Shown in pieces: positions 1 through 15,400 of a stretch of DNA of 64,000 bases (positions are counted from its first letter, which is position 1; each line of letters begins with the position of its first letter). Source of the stretch: Gordionus sp. m RMFG-2023 (Eukaryota > Nematomorpha > Gordioida > Chordodea > Parachordodidae); contig NC_088775.1 of assembly GCF_954871325.1 (NCBI RefSeq), positions 14,981,561-15,045,560 on the forward strand, in the 5' to 3' direction. The notes beneath the pieces were generated by a model. That model was not told the origin of the DNA, ran no database searches, and saw nothing but the letters and a program-made list of their open reading frames with translations. The position numbers were made by a program, and so were the translations under genes.

Positions 1-228
1 TTTTCAAAGAATTTTTAAATATAAATTATAAATGAATGACTCAAAGATTAACGGTAAAAGCGTCTACAATTCATAGTTGGAATATATTTCTAATCAGATT
101 TTTAAATATAAGCACTCAAGTTGAAAAATAGCATATTGCGGTTAACATATACATATTTTTAAATAGATTAAAAAATTTATTCGATTTATAATAAGCAAAA
201 AATTTAATTTATGTTTTTAAAAACTTAC

Positions 229-426
229 CCCGTTCATATCTAATAAAAAAATATTTAATGTTACTTGATCCGGATCATTCCAGGCGCCAGGAGATGCGCT
301 CGATATCAACGATTCTTGTTTATAGGCGTAGTAGGATATTATGTCTTTGATTAAATTCCAATCATCTCTTATATCCCAATAATTTCTCCACAAGTTGCAA
401 TGCTTGGCGATGTATCTGTAATTTGG
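229..426 (-). CDS. NAGA: GH27 gene, exon 5 (acid/base region)
   Basis: Starts at 426 after ATCTTTAG with [20 protein letters not shown] and carries the acid/base Asp, then [13 protein letters not shown] end it at the strong donor GTAAGT (228). The last 12 residues match the family poorly, so the alternative in-frame donor GTAACA at 264 (exon 265-426) may be the true one. Confidence 0.8.
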
Positions 427-3400
427 CTAAAGATACGTATTTTTAAAAATAAAAATTAAGCATCCTTTATTTTGTAACTGAGAGTCGGGGGGGGGGGCAA
501 CTATGGGTATAATAAATACTCATTTTAAAAAATCGAATAAATTAAAATTAATTAAATAACAAGAGAACCTTTAAATATTGAATTTGGAAATAAAAAAATA
601 ACAAAATTTTATACAAATTGATTAGTTCGCAATAAATCCATTTTGGATGACATTGAAAATAGCATCGTCGCCAGATATTAAAAAATAGAATATAAATTAT
701 GATGATGTTAATAATTATCAATCAATTATTATTTTTTCTATTATACTAGTTCTTTATTCGATTTCTAATTTCAAAAAAAAAATAGTCCTAAACAGTGATA
801 CCGATCAAACGGTTTCCTTAGGTACTTTATCATAATGTCGCTAACCACCAAACTTAACTTTGGTCCAACGGTCAAGCTTTTAGACTACATTTGACTTGAC
901 TAAGCTCAGTCTCAGCTTAAAGAGTGAGAGTTGGCCAAAGTTAGGAGATTTAAAAACGTAACCCAATTGTGGAACCTAAGAAATCCCGTAGCCACTGGGA
1001 ATGGGATTTATCATGACATTTAGCTATGACTAAGAAAAAGATATCCGAAATGCCAGTGTCCACTCAGAGAAACCTAGATTTTGCAATATATCCAAATTAG
1101 TGATGCAAAATAGCTCCAATTTGTGTCGATTTTTAAAAACGACTAATTCAGTATTTTATATAGAAAAATATTAAGCAAGCCTGAAAATCTTTCCCAAAAA
1201 TGGCACAAAGGTTTGGACAGCTATTAGCGTCATTTCAATGCTTAGGCAATATTATTCTGGCTAAAAAATTGAGATGGTCGTTTTAAAAAATTGGCTCAAA
1301 TGAAGCGATTTTCCATCAAAAATCCGAATAATTTTTTTTTAATATTATGAATGTGATCACGTTAGTAATTGGTAATAAATCACCTCACCAATATTATAAC
1401 CCTCGTTTATTTTGCCTGTACATTTAAAATTAAAAATTGCAATTTATATTTTTCCATAATGTTTCTGAATAAAATCAAAATATTATTGGAAAAATTTCGG
1501 TTTTTTTTCTCGAAATTTTCCTTAGATTACCTCCGTGTTAAACTATACTTTCATATTTTGTATTTCGAGAGATAATTAGATACGAAAATGAAATAGAAAT
1601 TTAATAACAATATATATCGTCACTTGAGAATTAGGTAATTCCATATCCATTTTATGTCAAAAATGACTTCTTTTTTTTACATAAATCAATTTTTTATAAT
1701 TATAATATACTATTTACACAAAAAAAATCCGAAAAATATTTATAAAATAAGTTAAATTATAGACAATATAATGTAACAGGATCCTTGAAAACAATAGTTA
1801 ATTTTAAAAAATTGCACTCTTCTGTAAAATTAAAGTGAGATGGAATAATCCAATTCTCAGGGGACGATATTAAAAGATATTTCGTTTCAATAAAGGATGA
1901 ATAATCATTATTTCCTTACATATGATGCGATTATAAGTTATAAAGAGTTTGATTTTAAACCTCGATACCGATGTATCTTTGGTAATAAGGCCAACTGCAC
2001 GAATATATCATGGCTCTATTGGTCTTGTTTAAGAAGTATCCGAACATAGGATAACCTTTAAAAGAAAAAAAATATATATCATGTCAGGAGAAGAAAAAAA
2101 CTAATAAGAAAAATTTAGGTTTTACCTACCTAATATATTTATCATTAGAAAAATAAACTAGCACCAAAAAATTTTCGCGTTTCTCTTTCAATTAAATTAA
2201 CCCATCCCCTACTCCCCCCCCCCCTCTCAAAAAAATGTTTCCCTTGTTTTTATTAAGAGTTTTTGGAACGTTTCGGAAAGTTGTAGTCCTAGCTCGACTA
2301 AATTATTTACGAATTGTAATAATTTTATTAAGTATAAGTGTCCAAGTCGCATAAATAATATCAGTAACAAATTTTTAAAATAAATTTTTGAAATCAAGTT
2401 ATTCGTATAGTGTAATATTTTAAATGAACATGTATTAGTTATGGACATTATGATTATTTAGTTTATTAATATTCGTGACTAATATAGTCGAGCTTAAGAT
2501 AGGTATTTTTGATCAATCAGCAAAGTGTATATCTGTCTTCTAAATTTAGTGGTTTAATTCTGTTTTTTTAATACACTGAGCAGTCAAATTATAATATTTT
2601 TAAACATCTAGGATATTTTTTCGCACACGAACTTAACTATAAAAACTAAAAGACAAATAATTTTGGGTTAAAACTTCCAGCAGGATGTTGCGTAAGTCTG
2701 CAGTCGAAATTTGGTATAAACTTCTAAAGAAACTAGAAAAGGCATAAATCAAGAATTTAGCCAATAATATAATATCTTAGAAGTTTTGATATATCCACAA
2801 AATAGAGCCAAGCAATTCTCCCATCTTTTGGTTAAATTTTTTGGTTAAAGTCTTGATTAGACATATTTTTTAAAAAAATTGACTAAACAGCAATAATAAC
2901 ATGAAAAATCGTATTTTATAAAATATTAAATTTCTTATAAAACGGTAGAAATCAGTTAAAATTTGATCTTAAAATATTTGCTTTTATAATCTTAATCACA
3001 TAAATGGTATGATAAATGGAATGGTACTGGTGTTGTTAAACGGCCTGATTATGCCGATTCTTAAAAGCGAAGTCAAAATTAAAGCCAAAATAATATTGCC
3101 TAACCCCCGAGATAAATATCTAAATCTTTTCTGCCATCTATGATGCAATCTCCAAGCGTGGGTAATATTTTTTTGGCTAAAATCCTGAGTTAGCCGTTTT
3201 TATAAAATCAGAAATATGGTACATAGATTTTTGAAAAAATGATCAATTAAATCGAGGGCTGTGCCGATATTAAAAATCGGATCGGAGCCGATATTTTTAA
3301 AAACCAATATTTTTATTGTTTTACCATGACTTTTCTGATTTTCATTTTATTCCAATAATTATTTCTACCAATGGGTCCCTAGGCCCCCTAGGCTATAATT

Positions 3401-6400
3401 TTTTAAGATTATTGGTAAAAAAAATTTCAAAAATCTATAGTGATGATGGATCCTCTTTTAAAATGTTACAATCAACTCAAATCGCCGTGTTCTGGGGCAA
3501 TATCTTAGTTTCCTCGGATCTCAATGAGAGGCTTTTGCTCCCGCTCTTTTATGATTTTTTTTAAAATTGTTTACATAATTTTTTTTACATGTTATTTTAG
3601 TATAGTTTCAGTGATCCAAACTAACACGAATATCGGCTCGGTTCAGGTTCGGATAAAAATAACGGTTCAAGGTTGTTCGGTTCGTAAAAAATAAAAATAT
3701 CAGTTCTTCGAACCTCTAAAACCCGGTTTGAACACTTTTGTATTCATACATTCAAATTCTATAAGGGAAGAATTTTTTTTTTATTTCATCAAAATAAAAA
3801 ACACATACATAAAATAAATATCAATGATTAATTTTAATATGAACAATATTTCATTTTATTTAATTAAAATTTTTTTATTAAGTCGCACAATTAATATATT
3901 TTCATGATTCGTCTCACTCAAATTACATCTATAAGGAGATAGTATAAATTTAACTGTTGAAAAATATCTTTCCACGCTAACTTGGGTAGCCGGCACTGCC
4001 AGTATGATATCAGACAATTTACATAATTCTGGGTATAGATTACTCTGATTTCTCCAATAGTCTAAAATATTCATATTTTAACCTAGGTTCTTTAGAAAAA
4101 TTAACTAAAATATTTCTACTATTCTCCGATTTTTGTAACAGGTAATGTTTGTTACCATCTTTTTTTAAAGAAGACTATCTACTAAATCCTCTTCAGATGA
4201 AGATACATTAACCGGCGTTGATTCACTTCCACTAAAATACTCCCCTCTTATAACAAAGTATAATTCCATGTTATACTATATTTTAATAATATGCTTTCTA
4301 GCCTTGGTTTTTTCTTTTTCAGTCAGAAGCATTTGATATCTATATAATAAAAATTAAAAATATCATTAAAAAAATCATATTATTTTTTATGAATAGATAG
4401 AAAAATATAAAGTAAAATAAAATTATTAATTAAATTTATATAAGATATAATATAATATTTTTAAAACATACCTTAAATCTAGATATAGGCATGACAAAAA
4501 GGCATTGTTGTTTAAAAGTTGCTTCTCTCGAAAATTCATAACATCTATTATTGAGCCAGCAAAGGGTGAAGGAAAAATAGAAATTTCTTTAGCTTTTAGC
4601 CAAATGCCATAAAAATCCCCTAGTTAGATCAAGTTGTAAATTCTTGGTAGCTATTTTAATTGGTTTTAGGATATTTATCAACCCTATAATTACTTCCCAC
4701 TCCAAAGCTGTAAAATAAAGTTCACTGAATACTGAAAATTTCTCAAACATATCCTTTAATTCATTCAATCTCTCTATCATGCCATAGGTTGATAGCCATC
4801 TGTGACATTCCAATATAGATCTTTTTAAGTTTAATTTATTTTGGTATGATTGATATCGATTTTGTTAGTTTCTTGCAGGAAGTACGAGCTAGGCTGATTT
4901 CAAAGTGGTGACGGATCCGTTTTTTACATCCGTTCCGTCAAAAGTCAATCTCATTAAAAATGATATATATGTTCAAAGTGCGTCCGTTCCGATACATTCA
5001 GTCTTAAAAACGGATCCGGCAAATTTTGAAGTCAAAACATTTTGACTTTTTGATACGGCAAATTTTATAGAGCATCATAACATTATTTATAATTTTTTAA
5101 AAATGAAAATCAATATATATATATCATTTTTAATGAGATTGACTTTTGACGGAACGGATGTAAAAAAAACGGATCCGCCTCCAGAATGCAGCCTTAATTA
5201 TAATATTAATTAACTGAGCAATTTTTTATTGCATGATCTACCACAAGTTGTAAGGTATGAGAAGCACATTTTATATTATAATTGTTAGCTTTGGTAAGAC
5301 TCTACACTGGTTTCTAAACCAGGGGCCAACATTTGGTTAGATTGGAAAATAATTGTATATTGAGAATCATTAAGATTGATTGTTAATTCATCAGGTATAT
5401 ATTGTGAAACTAATAGAAACATTATTTAAAATATCTATATTTTGTATTTTTTTTCCTCATCATTTTCAGACATTTGATCGTCATCATCACTATCCTCCAT
5501 AAATAATTTTACTATCTTAATAAGATATGCCCCATTGTCAGTTGTTATAGTGTATATTTGTGATGATTTGATTTCATAATTATTTAATACTTCTTTTAAA
5601 AGGAGTTTTAAATTCTGCAGTGGGCCGTTCAAAAATTTCTTTCATTGCTAGTCTCAGAACAATTTTTACTTTCTGAATATTCTGAAGATTAATTAATCCC
5701 AATAATGGACCTGTCTAGACGAGTAACATAATCAATTTTTAAAGATAATAACTTACCATTTATTTCTTTGATTATATTTTGCCGAATACTTAAGGCTAAT
5801 TCTGCAACATTAGATTGATTATTTTGAGAATTAACCTTAATATTACCCATGCCTTCTAATATAGGATCAATAATTTTTTTAAAACCGCTATCATTAATTT
5901 GAATGGTCTGCCATTATGTTTTACTGATATTGTTTGTTCTTTTAATGCTTCTTCTAGTCTGTTGGCTTGATGACATCTTAAACTTTTTTATTTTATTAGG
6001 CTTTTGTTGTAATATTTTGTTAATTTTATCGAATTCTAGAGGGTGGTTTCTTTTTATGTGACGCTCAAGATTTGCACCATGATGGCCTTTCACTTATATT
6101 TGACAATATATTACATTTTGATGTGACATTTATCCCATAAGGTCTTAAATCCAGATTAATTTTTACCATACTATATATAAATAATTAATATATTGGATTT
6201 AATTTTTCTATAGGCATTATAATTTATAAGCTTAAAATATTTAAAAAATGTTGAAAGATGGCAATATACTAAAGTTTATAAAAATTATGACTGACTCTTA
6301 TCAATCAAATGTGATTGATATTTAAAACATTTCGAATATAATTAAAAATTTTGCAATATACTAGTAATAACTTACACATTATTTTATAAGCATAAAATCA

Positions 6401-9400
6401 TGAGGCTCGAACCGGTTCAGAGGCATTTTAGCGGTTCGGTGCAGGTTCGGCTAGAATTTTTTAGTGGTTTAGGTTTGGTTTAGTTTCGATAAAAAAATAC
6501 CGGTTTTTAGCGATTTAATGGTTTGATTTGGATTTTTGAATATAATATATATAATTACATAATATTTTTTATTAATATTAATAACAAAATAAAAGTCACC
6601 AAATAATTTAAGTAATTTATTTGTAATGTTTAAAAAAAGTCGAATTATTTTTAAAAGATAGAGTAGCTAAAAATATGATGTTATATTATCTGTATCATTA
6701 AAATGATTTACAAACATTTAACAAGTAATATTCAAAATAGTGTTCTTAAATAACTATATCTAGTGGATCATTAAAAACGTCTAGCTCAAGATTTTGGCCA
6801 AATTAAATGACCCATTAGAAATTTTGCACAAAAAGGGTAGGTTTGGTCATTTATTGGTGAAATTTCAAGAGACAAATGATATTTTGGCTAAAATTTTGAT
6901 TTAATCATTTTTAAAAATCGGCTAAAGTGGCTTAGCAACACTACTCAACCAAACATGCCCACATTTTAAGTGAGATGTTTAACTTTTGCAGAATTTAAAA
7001 AAAAAACTTAATCATTCATGAAAGTTAGTTAGTTTGTTTTTAAAATAGAAAATATTGATATTTTATGACATTTGTTCAAAGATAGATGGTAAATAAAAAT
7101 TAACATAAATATCGGATATCATCAGATTAAGTATAGAATTCATGATAATTTTGTGTGGGCGTATAATTTTTTATACAAATTCCCTTTTACAAATTATTAT
7201 TTTTATATATAATAAACTAGTTTGAGTATATTAAATATTTATTTTTCATAATTTTATCCCGTTTCGCGAATGTTACAAAAATAACTTTTATAGTGCGTTC
7301 AAATTGCGCAATATTGACATTGCATTTATTTGCAAATGATAAATTTCAAATGATATCGTTCACATCGGTGCGGTTCCATCGTTGCGTCAAATATCAAAAA
7401 ATCGTAAACGTTCGATTTGCAAACATTACTATTCTAGTTCCATAATTTCCCTCTCAAGTTCCTAGGTCTCTGATTTCAATTTTAATCATCTTTAAAAATA
7501 ATATTAATTACGACGAAATGTTGAATTTATTATAAGCGTGAAAATAGGGCGCGAAATCTTCCTCTAAGCAAATTCTAGATATAAAAATCATATATAAGAG
7601 TCATTCCATTTATTTTAATTTTTTTTCTTCAAAAAACGAATTCCTCTTTTATTGCTAACCTACATCCATATCTTCGGGTTGAGCAAAACAACCGTCCATT
7701 TTAACGTAATCCACCCCCCATTGAGCAAAAGTGTAGGCGTCGGCTTCTAAATTATTGATGGATCCAGGGTTATAACCCGTACAACTCCTATTACCGAAAT
7801 CTGCGTATATCCCTAATTTCATCCCCTTTTTGTGAGCCTTTTATAAAAGATGAGAGTAATAGCATACTCAAGTTTAATATTTCACAGAAGCATATAAAAG
7901 GTATCTGATATAGCCTCTATTTTCTAGTCATTTTAAACCTAAATTAATTCTTATTAATCGAAATTTTATGTCATCATATAATAATACATATTTTTTTGGG
8001 GTATATCGTTACATGATCTAAAAAAATGAATATGCAGATAATCATGAACTTACATAATCGGTCAAATATTTAATGCCACTAGGAAAACGTTTACGATCAG
8101 CCACTAACGAATAATAAAAATTTGTGGAGTCCTTAGAATCTATATAAACCTTTTCCCTATCGAACTCAGCCCAGCAATCGTCTATTATCACGTATTCGTA
8201 TCCGGCATCTTTATAGCCTTCGTCGACCAATATATCGATAGTCATTTTAATAAGATTTTCACTAATGTAAAAAAATATTCGTAAATTCAATAAATAATAT
8301 AATATAAAATACTATTTTATGTTTATAAATGTCAAAATTTTTGAGACTTTCTCTGTCTTAGACTCGGTGGCGTAGAAGGGATAGGAAATAGGGAAGTGGG
8401 GATTGCACCATGCAATTTTTTTAAAAATGCATCCCCATAAGGATATTTGGGAAAATGTAGACTGATTTGGGAACCAATAGTAAAAACCCAATATTAACAA
8501 AATATTGTATTGGTATTGGGTTTAAAATATTGGTATTGGTTTAAACAATATTTTCTATTTCTTGTATTGGTATTGCTATTGGTTTATATTGGTAACTATT
8601 GGTTTATATTGGTATTGGTTTAAAATTCAAATTACTAATTAAAAGAATAGATATAGTGATTTTAAAACCCTTAATTTCTAATTTTAAATAAACATGGGAA
8701 AAAAAATCATGATACCATAAAATCAGGGCTAAGAGCCAACTCTCAAAATTTTACTGAATTCAAATTCTTTTTTTAAACTAGGAATTTATTAGGTGATGTG
8801 AGTGAATATAAAAAATTTTGATTTAATCAGGTATTTTTTGTATCAACAATAATAAACGTATTGATTTTGAACCATTTTATTTATCACAAAGAACATAGCA
8901 AAATAAGTAAACTAAAAATGATAACTGTCTATTTATACAAAATATAATGCAAAAGAATGATATAATTTTAATATAAGAAGAGGAAATAATTTTATGTATT
9001 TAAGAAGAATCTTGCATGTGCATCCAACTTTTTAGGCACAGGCAAGCTTGTATAGTATGCTCATCTAGTGAACAACCTTGGTCTGTTATAACATACCGTC
9101 CTTCTGAAAAAGCCCTTTCAGAGCTAGATGAGGTGGCCGGAATTGCTAGATAATCTCTGGCAATTTTTGATAATACTGGATATCTATTTTTATTTAATTT
9201 CCACCAATCTAATGGATTTGTATCATTGGAAATTGTGGCTTCATCTACGTATTTACTTATTTCTAAGTTGTTATTATTATGAGGTTTCACCTGATAAATT
9301 TTGTCATAAAAGGATAATTTTTTGTTATTTTGTGCTTCATTTGTAAGTTCCGCTGAATTGTTATTATTTATTTTATAAATATTGTATTCATTAGTAAGAT

Positions 9401-12400
9401 ATTCAATAAGAGTTTCCATATTATTATGCTTTAATAAATGACTTGATAGTTTAAATCTTGGGCCAATCATTGTTAAGAGGTGTTTATTATTATTATAGTA
9501 TTTATTAAGTTTTGTTAAGGCAGCTAAAGAAGCTGTCTTTAAAATAGCATTAGGATTATTATTATAACTCTCCACATGCTCAAAAATACTATAAAGGATT
9601 AATTGTTGAAATTGTTGGAGTATTAGCACATGAGGCCATCTCTGTAGCAAAATTAAATGGTTCCAGAAATTCTCGGTATATTTCTATATTATTCCAGGCT
9701 AAGGCACTAATATAATTTTCTTGATTGGTATTTTTGTAAATGATTGGTATATGTTGTCAAATAGGGTTTGAGCAATATTGTTCTTTCAAGCATTTGGTAT
9801 GTTGAATTCCAACGTGTTGGTATATCCAAAATTGGGTGAGGAAATTTTAAGTGTGGATTTTTTTAAAGATATATTTTTTCGAGTTTATTAAATTTAGATA
9901 TAGAAAGTTTAAAAATTTTTTAAAAATTTTTTATTTTTTTTAAAGTTGTATTTAAGGGTTCCAATGCAGCCATGACAGCCAAATGTATAATATGGCAAAA
10001 GCATTTGCACACATTATCAAAATTTTTGTTTTAAAATTTTTAGAAATGCTAAATTATTACTTGCATTGTCTAATGTAATGCAAAAAAAATCAATTTCAAA
10101 TTTTACTTTTAATACAGAATTAAAAATATTAATAGAATTATGTGCTGATTTAAAAGGAATAAAATCTAATAAATGATTATTTAATTTAAAATCATTATCA
10201 ATATAATGAATTGTTATGCCCATAAAGGGTATTTTATTTGGAGGACCAAATGTCCATTGCTAAATTTAGATGTAATGTTAGAAAGTACAGATTTTAAATT
10301 GATAAAAGAACTATGATAATGTTTCATAATTTCTATTTTTAGTATTTTTCTAGAAACTAATGTTAGTGAAGGGTTAAAATATGCTATTAAATTTTTAAAA
10401 GTGATATCCTCAACTATTGAAAAGGCTAAATTATTTTGAATGAAGAAGTTTATAATTAAATTATTTAAATTAGCTTTATTATTTATATTATTAAGTAAAA
10501 ATGATTTTGCTTAATTTTATTACTGCCAATATTTATTTGCTCACATTTCTTATATAATGTTGGGTGGATGGATTTAAGATGTGTCCATAATCCTGAGGTT
10601 CCAAAATTGGGAAGTGATATTTTTTTTTACATTTATTACAAATTGCTTTTTTTTATTATCACAAGTAGTATAAAATTCCCAGATTTTTGCTGAATTTCGT
10701 CTTTTATTAGATATTGATAATTCTTGTTCCTTTTCGCTATTATTATTAGTACCAACAGCATCTATATTTATTAACTCTATTTGGTCTTCATTTATTATAA
10801 TATCCTAAATAAATAGATATAATTGATAGATATCATGTAAAAAATTTACTTCCATAATAAAAATAAACTATAATTATAAATAACAGAAATATTGATATCA
10901 CAGTAGTATTTGGAAGAAATAACAGATGTAATCAGTTTTTGCAATGAAAGTAAAAAAAATACCACGATATAATTATCCACGATAAACCCAAATAATTATG
11001 TTATTTTTAATATTGGTATTGGTATTGGTTAAAATTGTATTTAAACAATATATCAAAACCAATATAGTTAGGTAATTGGTATTGGTTGTAAAAGCAATAC
11101 CAATATTTAAATATATATTGGTTTATATTGGTATTGGTATTGTAAACCAATATTATATTGGTATTGGTCCCACCCCTACTAATAACTTAAAGGCGCTAAT
11201 TTTACCTTGAGGGTAAAGTATAAAGGCGTGTATCTAGTGTTGCTAGAAAGTTCGATTTGAGTCCGATTAAAAATATTAAGCAAGCCTGACAATTTGCTCA
11301 TAGATGGCATAAAGGTTTGGACATCTATTAATGAAATTTAGAGGCTTAGGTAATATCTCTCTGGCTAAAATATTTAGTTGGCCCTTTTTATAAATCGACT
11401 CAAATCGAGCCATTTAATAACACTACTTATATATCACTATTTTCATGTTTTAATATTAGTCTGCTATTATTGTAAATTTATATATATTTTATTCTTTCAT
11501 TCATTTATCAAGTTGGTCTACGCCCCGTCCTGAAATGAAAGCACGTTGGTCTAAGTCCTGTACTGAAATGAAAGCACGTTGGTCTAAGCCCTGTACTGAA
11601 ATGAAAGAACGTGAATTTGGATGTCGGTTTTTTATTAGCAAGAAAGGAGACAAGGCCTTATTACCCAAAATATCAGGGGTGGTATTCATTTTATTGATTG
11701 ATTACGTGACGTTATCCAACTCCTAAGAATCAAAAATTCCAAATCCTCGGATTTGCTAAAGATTTAAGAGATCCAAAAATATTTCTATCTAAAAATTCTC
11801 AGCGAAAATGAGGTTTAGTAATGTCACAACTCCAAGAGATTTGAGAGAATAATTATGAAAAATAGACATTCATGCCACCAGTCATATCATATCCAAATAA
11901 AATTAATCGCTCGAAAAGTATAATTTTATTAGTAACGCAATAGAAAGATCTATTTTATTGATTTTAAAAGGTACCTTTAATATTAAAAAATTCTTTATAT
12001 AATTCCCATTTTTAAGGCTTCTTTTTTTGGCATATTAGCAAAAGCAAAAACTAAATGTGCGAAAGAACACCAGTCATGGGATTAGTTTAAATAGATGGTG
12101 ATAATTTTTACTCATATGAAAGCAGATTTGAGCATGAGTACTCAAATATGAAGAATTTTACGATACGTATTCCAGATAAATCTTTAAATCTGACTGTCTG
12201 AACTCTCAAAATCCTCAAAATGGGTTATGTTGAGGAGTTGTATGGCGGGAAAGTCTAGGAAATATGTGTTTTGCTGAAGAAATGTGAATTAACTCAAATA
12301 TGAGAAAGAAAGAGCGAATAGTTAGTTCCCGTTTCCGCAAATGGATTTTTTTAAAGACAATGCGTCATGTCACACATTTTTATGACCAAGAATTTTTTTA

Positions 12401-15400
12401 AACTCTAGTTTTACTGGATGGGAGACTACATTACCTTGTATTCATAGGTAGCACGAATTCATGGCGAAATATGCTAAATATGCTGTATTTTTGTTTACAT
12501 CGCTGCGAATTCGAGGTAACTGTGAATGAGCCTCGATTTAAATCCAATAGAAAAAGTCTAGACTTTAGGCAAATATACATTTTATAAAATGCGTCTTTAT
12601 GAATAGTATCATGTAATTGTGGTTTGCGAGTAAAACCTTGATTTGAACTATGTTTGACAGAATTATGGATGTCAATTACGTGCAAGGTGACGTAAGTATT
12701 AAAACTAAAAATAACAACTTATTTTAATTTTTAGAGTTAAAGAAATACATTTTAATTAAAATACTACTTAATGTATCCTCATAAGAGCCCAGCATTAGCC
12801 CGGCTCATGGACTGGGGGTAAGTTCGTCAATAAAATATAGGCCTGTCCCAGCCCTTGGCCATGCGTGATTGAATATTACAATTAAGCAAAATCTAAAAAA
12901 AGTCAGGAGTTGGGAAATATCTTAAGGTCCATTTTCATATCATATTTTGCAGAGTTGTTAAAAGATATTTCTCAAATGGATCTTGAATAGATACATCGTC
13001 TAAAATGAATCTGCTACAGATCATTTTTGTATCTAGAAATACATATAGTTTAATAACTATGATATTTTGTAATAACCGAATAAAACATCATTAAATTATC
13101 ATAATTATTGCTAAATTTTGAAATATAGAATAAAATGAAAGTAATGAAGGAAGGAAGAAAGAAATAATAATTTTAAAAACATAAAAAGGTAAAAATTTTT
13201 ATAAAATTTTTACAATGTGAAAAGTTAGGTCTTATAAAAAAAAAGAATCGTAGTTATAAGCGTAATTAGGGACAATGCATAAAACATGTTGAATGATAAT
13301 ATAGTAAAGAAAAAGTGGAGCAAATTTAAATATTTTAAAATTAATTCTTTTTCTCCATTAAAAAAGGATCCAAGTGCGGTTTGACAGAAAACAACTTAAA
13401 AAGATAGTATTTAAGCATATTTAATTCGATGGTAATGAATTCTGTAAAATTTATGAAGAAATGAAAAAATTTACCAAAATGTTATAAATATCTGTCTCTA
13501 AAGATCTTTTTAAGATACTAATTTAGAACAAAAAATCGTTTTGTATTGTAGTAACAATCATCAAACATATCAAATTGTGTTAAACAGTGATGAGCAAACC
13601 TTACTTTAATGATTAAATACCAAATCAAACCAGGGTTGGGTATTTGACCGTTTAAATACGATTCGATTAACCGATATTTAACTGGTCAAATTCAATTAAA
13701 TGATTTTATGACAGTATTCACTTAATTAGGTATATGTATTAACAAATACACAAAATAAATGCATATATTAAATTTTAATATTTCGATTCATTCTAGAAAT
13801 ATTGTTAAATCTTGACTTTCTGTGACAGCGTCGTTTTCTGGTTCAACTGAATAGTCGTTTTCTGGTTCAACTTAATATTCTTTTAATCGTAAGTTATGAT
13901 AAGCGCTAACTAATTTTTCCCATAGTCATGGTTTTCACACAATTCTTTGAATGAATATTAAGCAAAAGGGCTAATTACTTTCGGAAGAATAAGTTGAACC
14001 TGGAACGGATAATAAGGTATTTGATATTTCCATTAAAGGGCAAGGTGGAAATGGTTTCTTATACCAGCTTGATGCCAGATCTAATCAATGGTTATAAATT
14101 CTACGACATTCCCCGTATTTTGTTTATCAAAAATACCGCGTTTACAGTTAAAAGTTATTATATCGCCTAAGATGGTTTGATTATCCACTTTGTAGAATTC
14201 CTAGTTCTTTTATTATAATGAGCTTCTACGATTCATTTTTCGTGAGATGTCTTGATATTGTGTATCTAATAAATAGACAGCATTATGAACACTTGTATTT
14301 AGATCCAAATATATTTATAAATTTTTTCCCTTCTAAGTGAGAAAATATTCATTCTTCTTGGCTTGATTGAATAATATGTTGTTCTAAAGATAACATCTCA
14401 TTCTTTACTTGGGTAGAGTGCATTTGGCCTTAGTGTTTGCAGTGATCCGGTCCGGCCCAGTTTGGTCTCATCTGACTATTGGGTCCGACTAAATGGTCCG
14501 ATCTAACAACACGGTCCAATGGTATGGTCCAACCGAAGGCAAATTAAAAATGATAAAAGTTTACTATGAATTACTTTTTAGTTGATGTACATGTTCATGA
14601 ACACATAAAATATGATTATTAATGCCTAACACTTTATAATATCTCATCATTGTTTACTTTTTAATTCTTCCGTTTCATTCATTCGTCAAGTAATTTAATT
14701 TATTAGAAATGGAAATCATAGAAGTTGATAATATTATTGAATCACCACCCTCAGCCAAATAATAACTATTGATTTAGAAAATAGCAGAGTTGTTAAAAGA
14801 TACTTTTTAAATGGATCTAGATACAGATACCACATTTTTATATCTAGATACAGGATCTAGAAACTTGTATCTAGATCCTTTAACAACTCTGGAAAATAGT
14901 GATAGTAGTGCAAATAAAAAAAATCGATCAAATTCAAATTTGGAAATATGTTAAAGAATTATATAAATTTTTTGAAGGATAATTCGGGGAAAACATGTAA
15001 AATATGTCTCCAGATATTCTTCAAATACAAATAAATTATCCATATATATCAAATTAAAGTTCAAAATTTAAAATAAATGAATAAAAATATCATCAAATAA
15101 ATCTACTTATAATGGTTAAGGCTGTGAAAAATAAAAACCCAAGATTAACGAAATATTGTATTGGTATTGGATGGGTAAAAAATGGAATAATTTTTGATTT
15201 TTTAGAAGATAATTATAATATTTATTTATAAATCAGTAATATTTTATAACCAAATATCTATCACATTAAAAAACAAACTAATTAAATATGTTAATCAAAT
15301 TGATTTAAATTATATTCAATAAATTTGTATTGGTTTAATCTTTTTGTATAAATAATATAATAAAAAATGATCTGATGATATAAATAAAATATTAGTAATT

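Noticed and set aside
12431-12685. Minus-strand open frame of 84 codons
   Set aside because: It is the antisense of a Tc1/mariner transposase relic whose DNA..H and DLNPIE blocks read on the plus strand.
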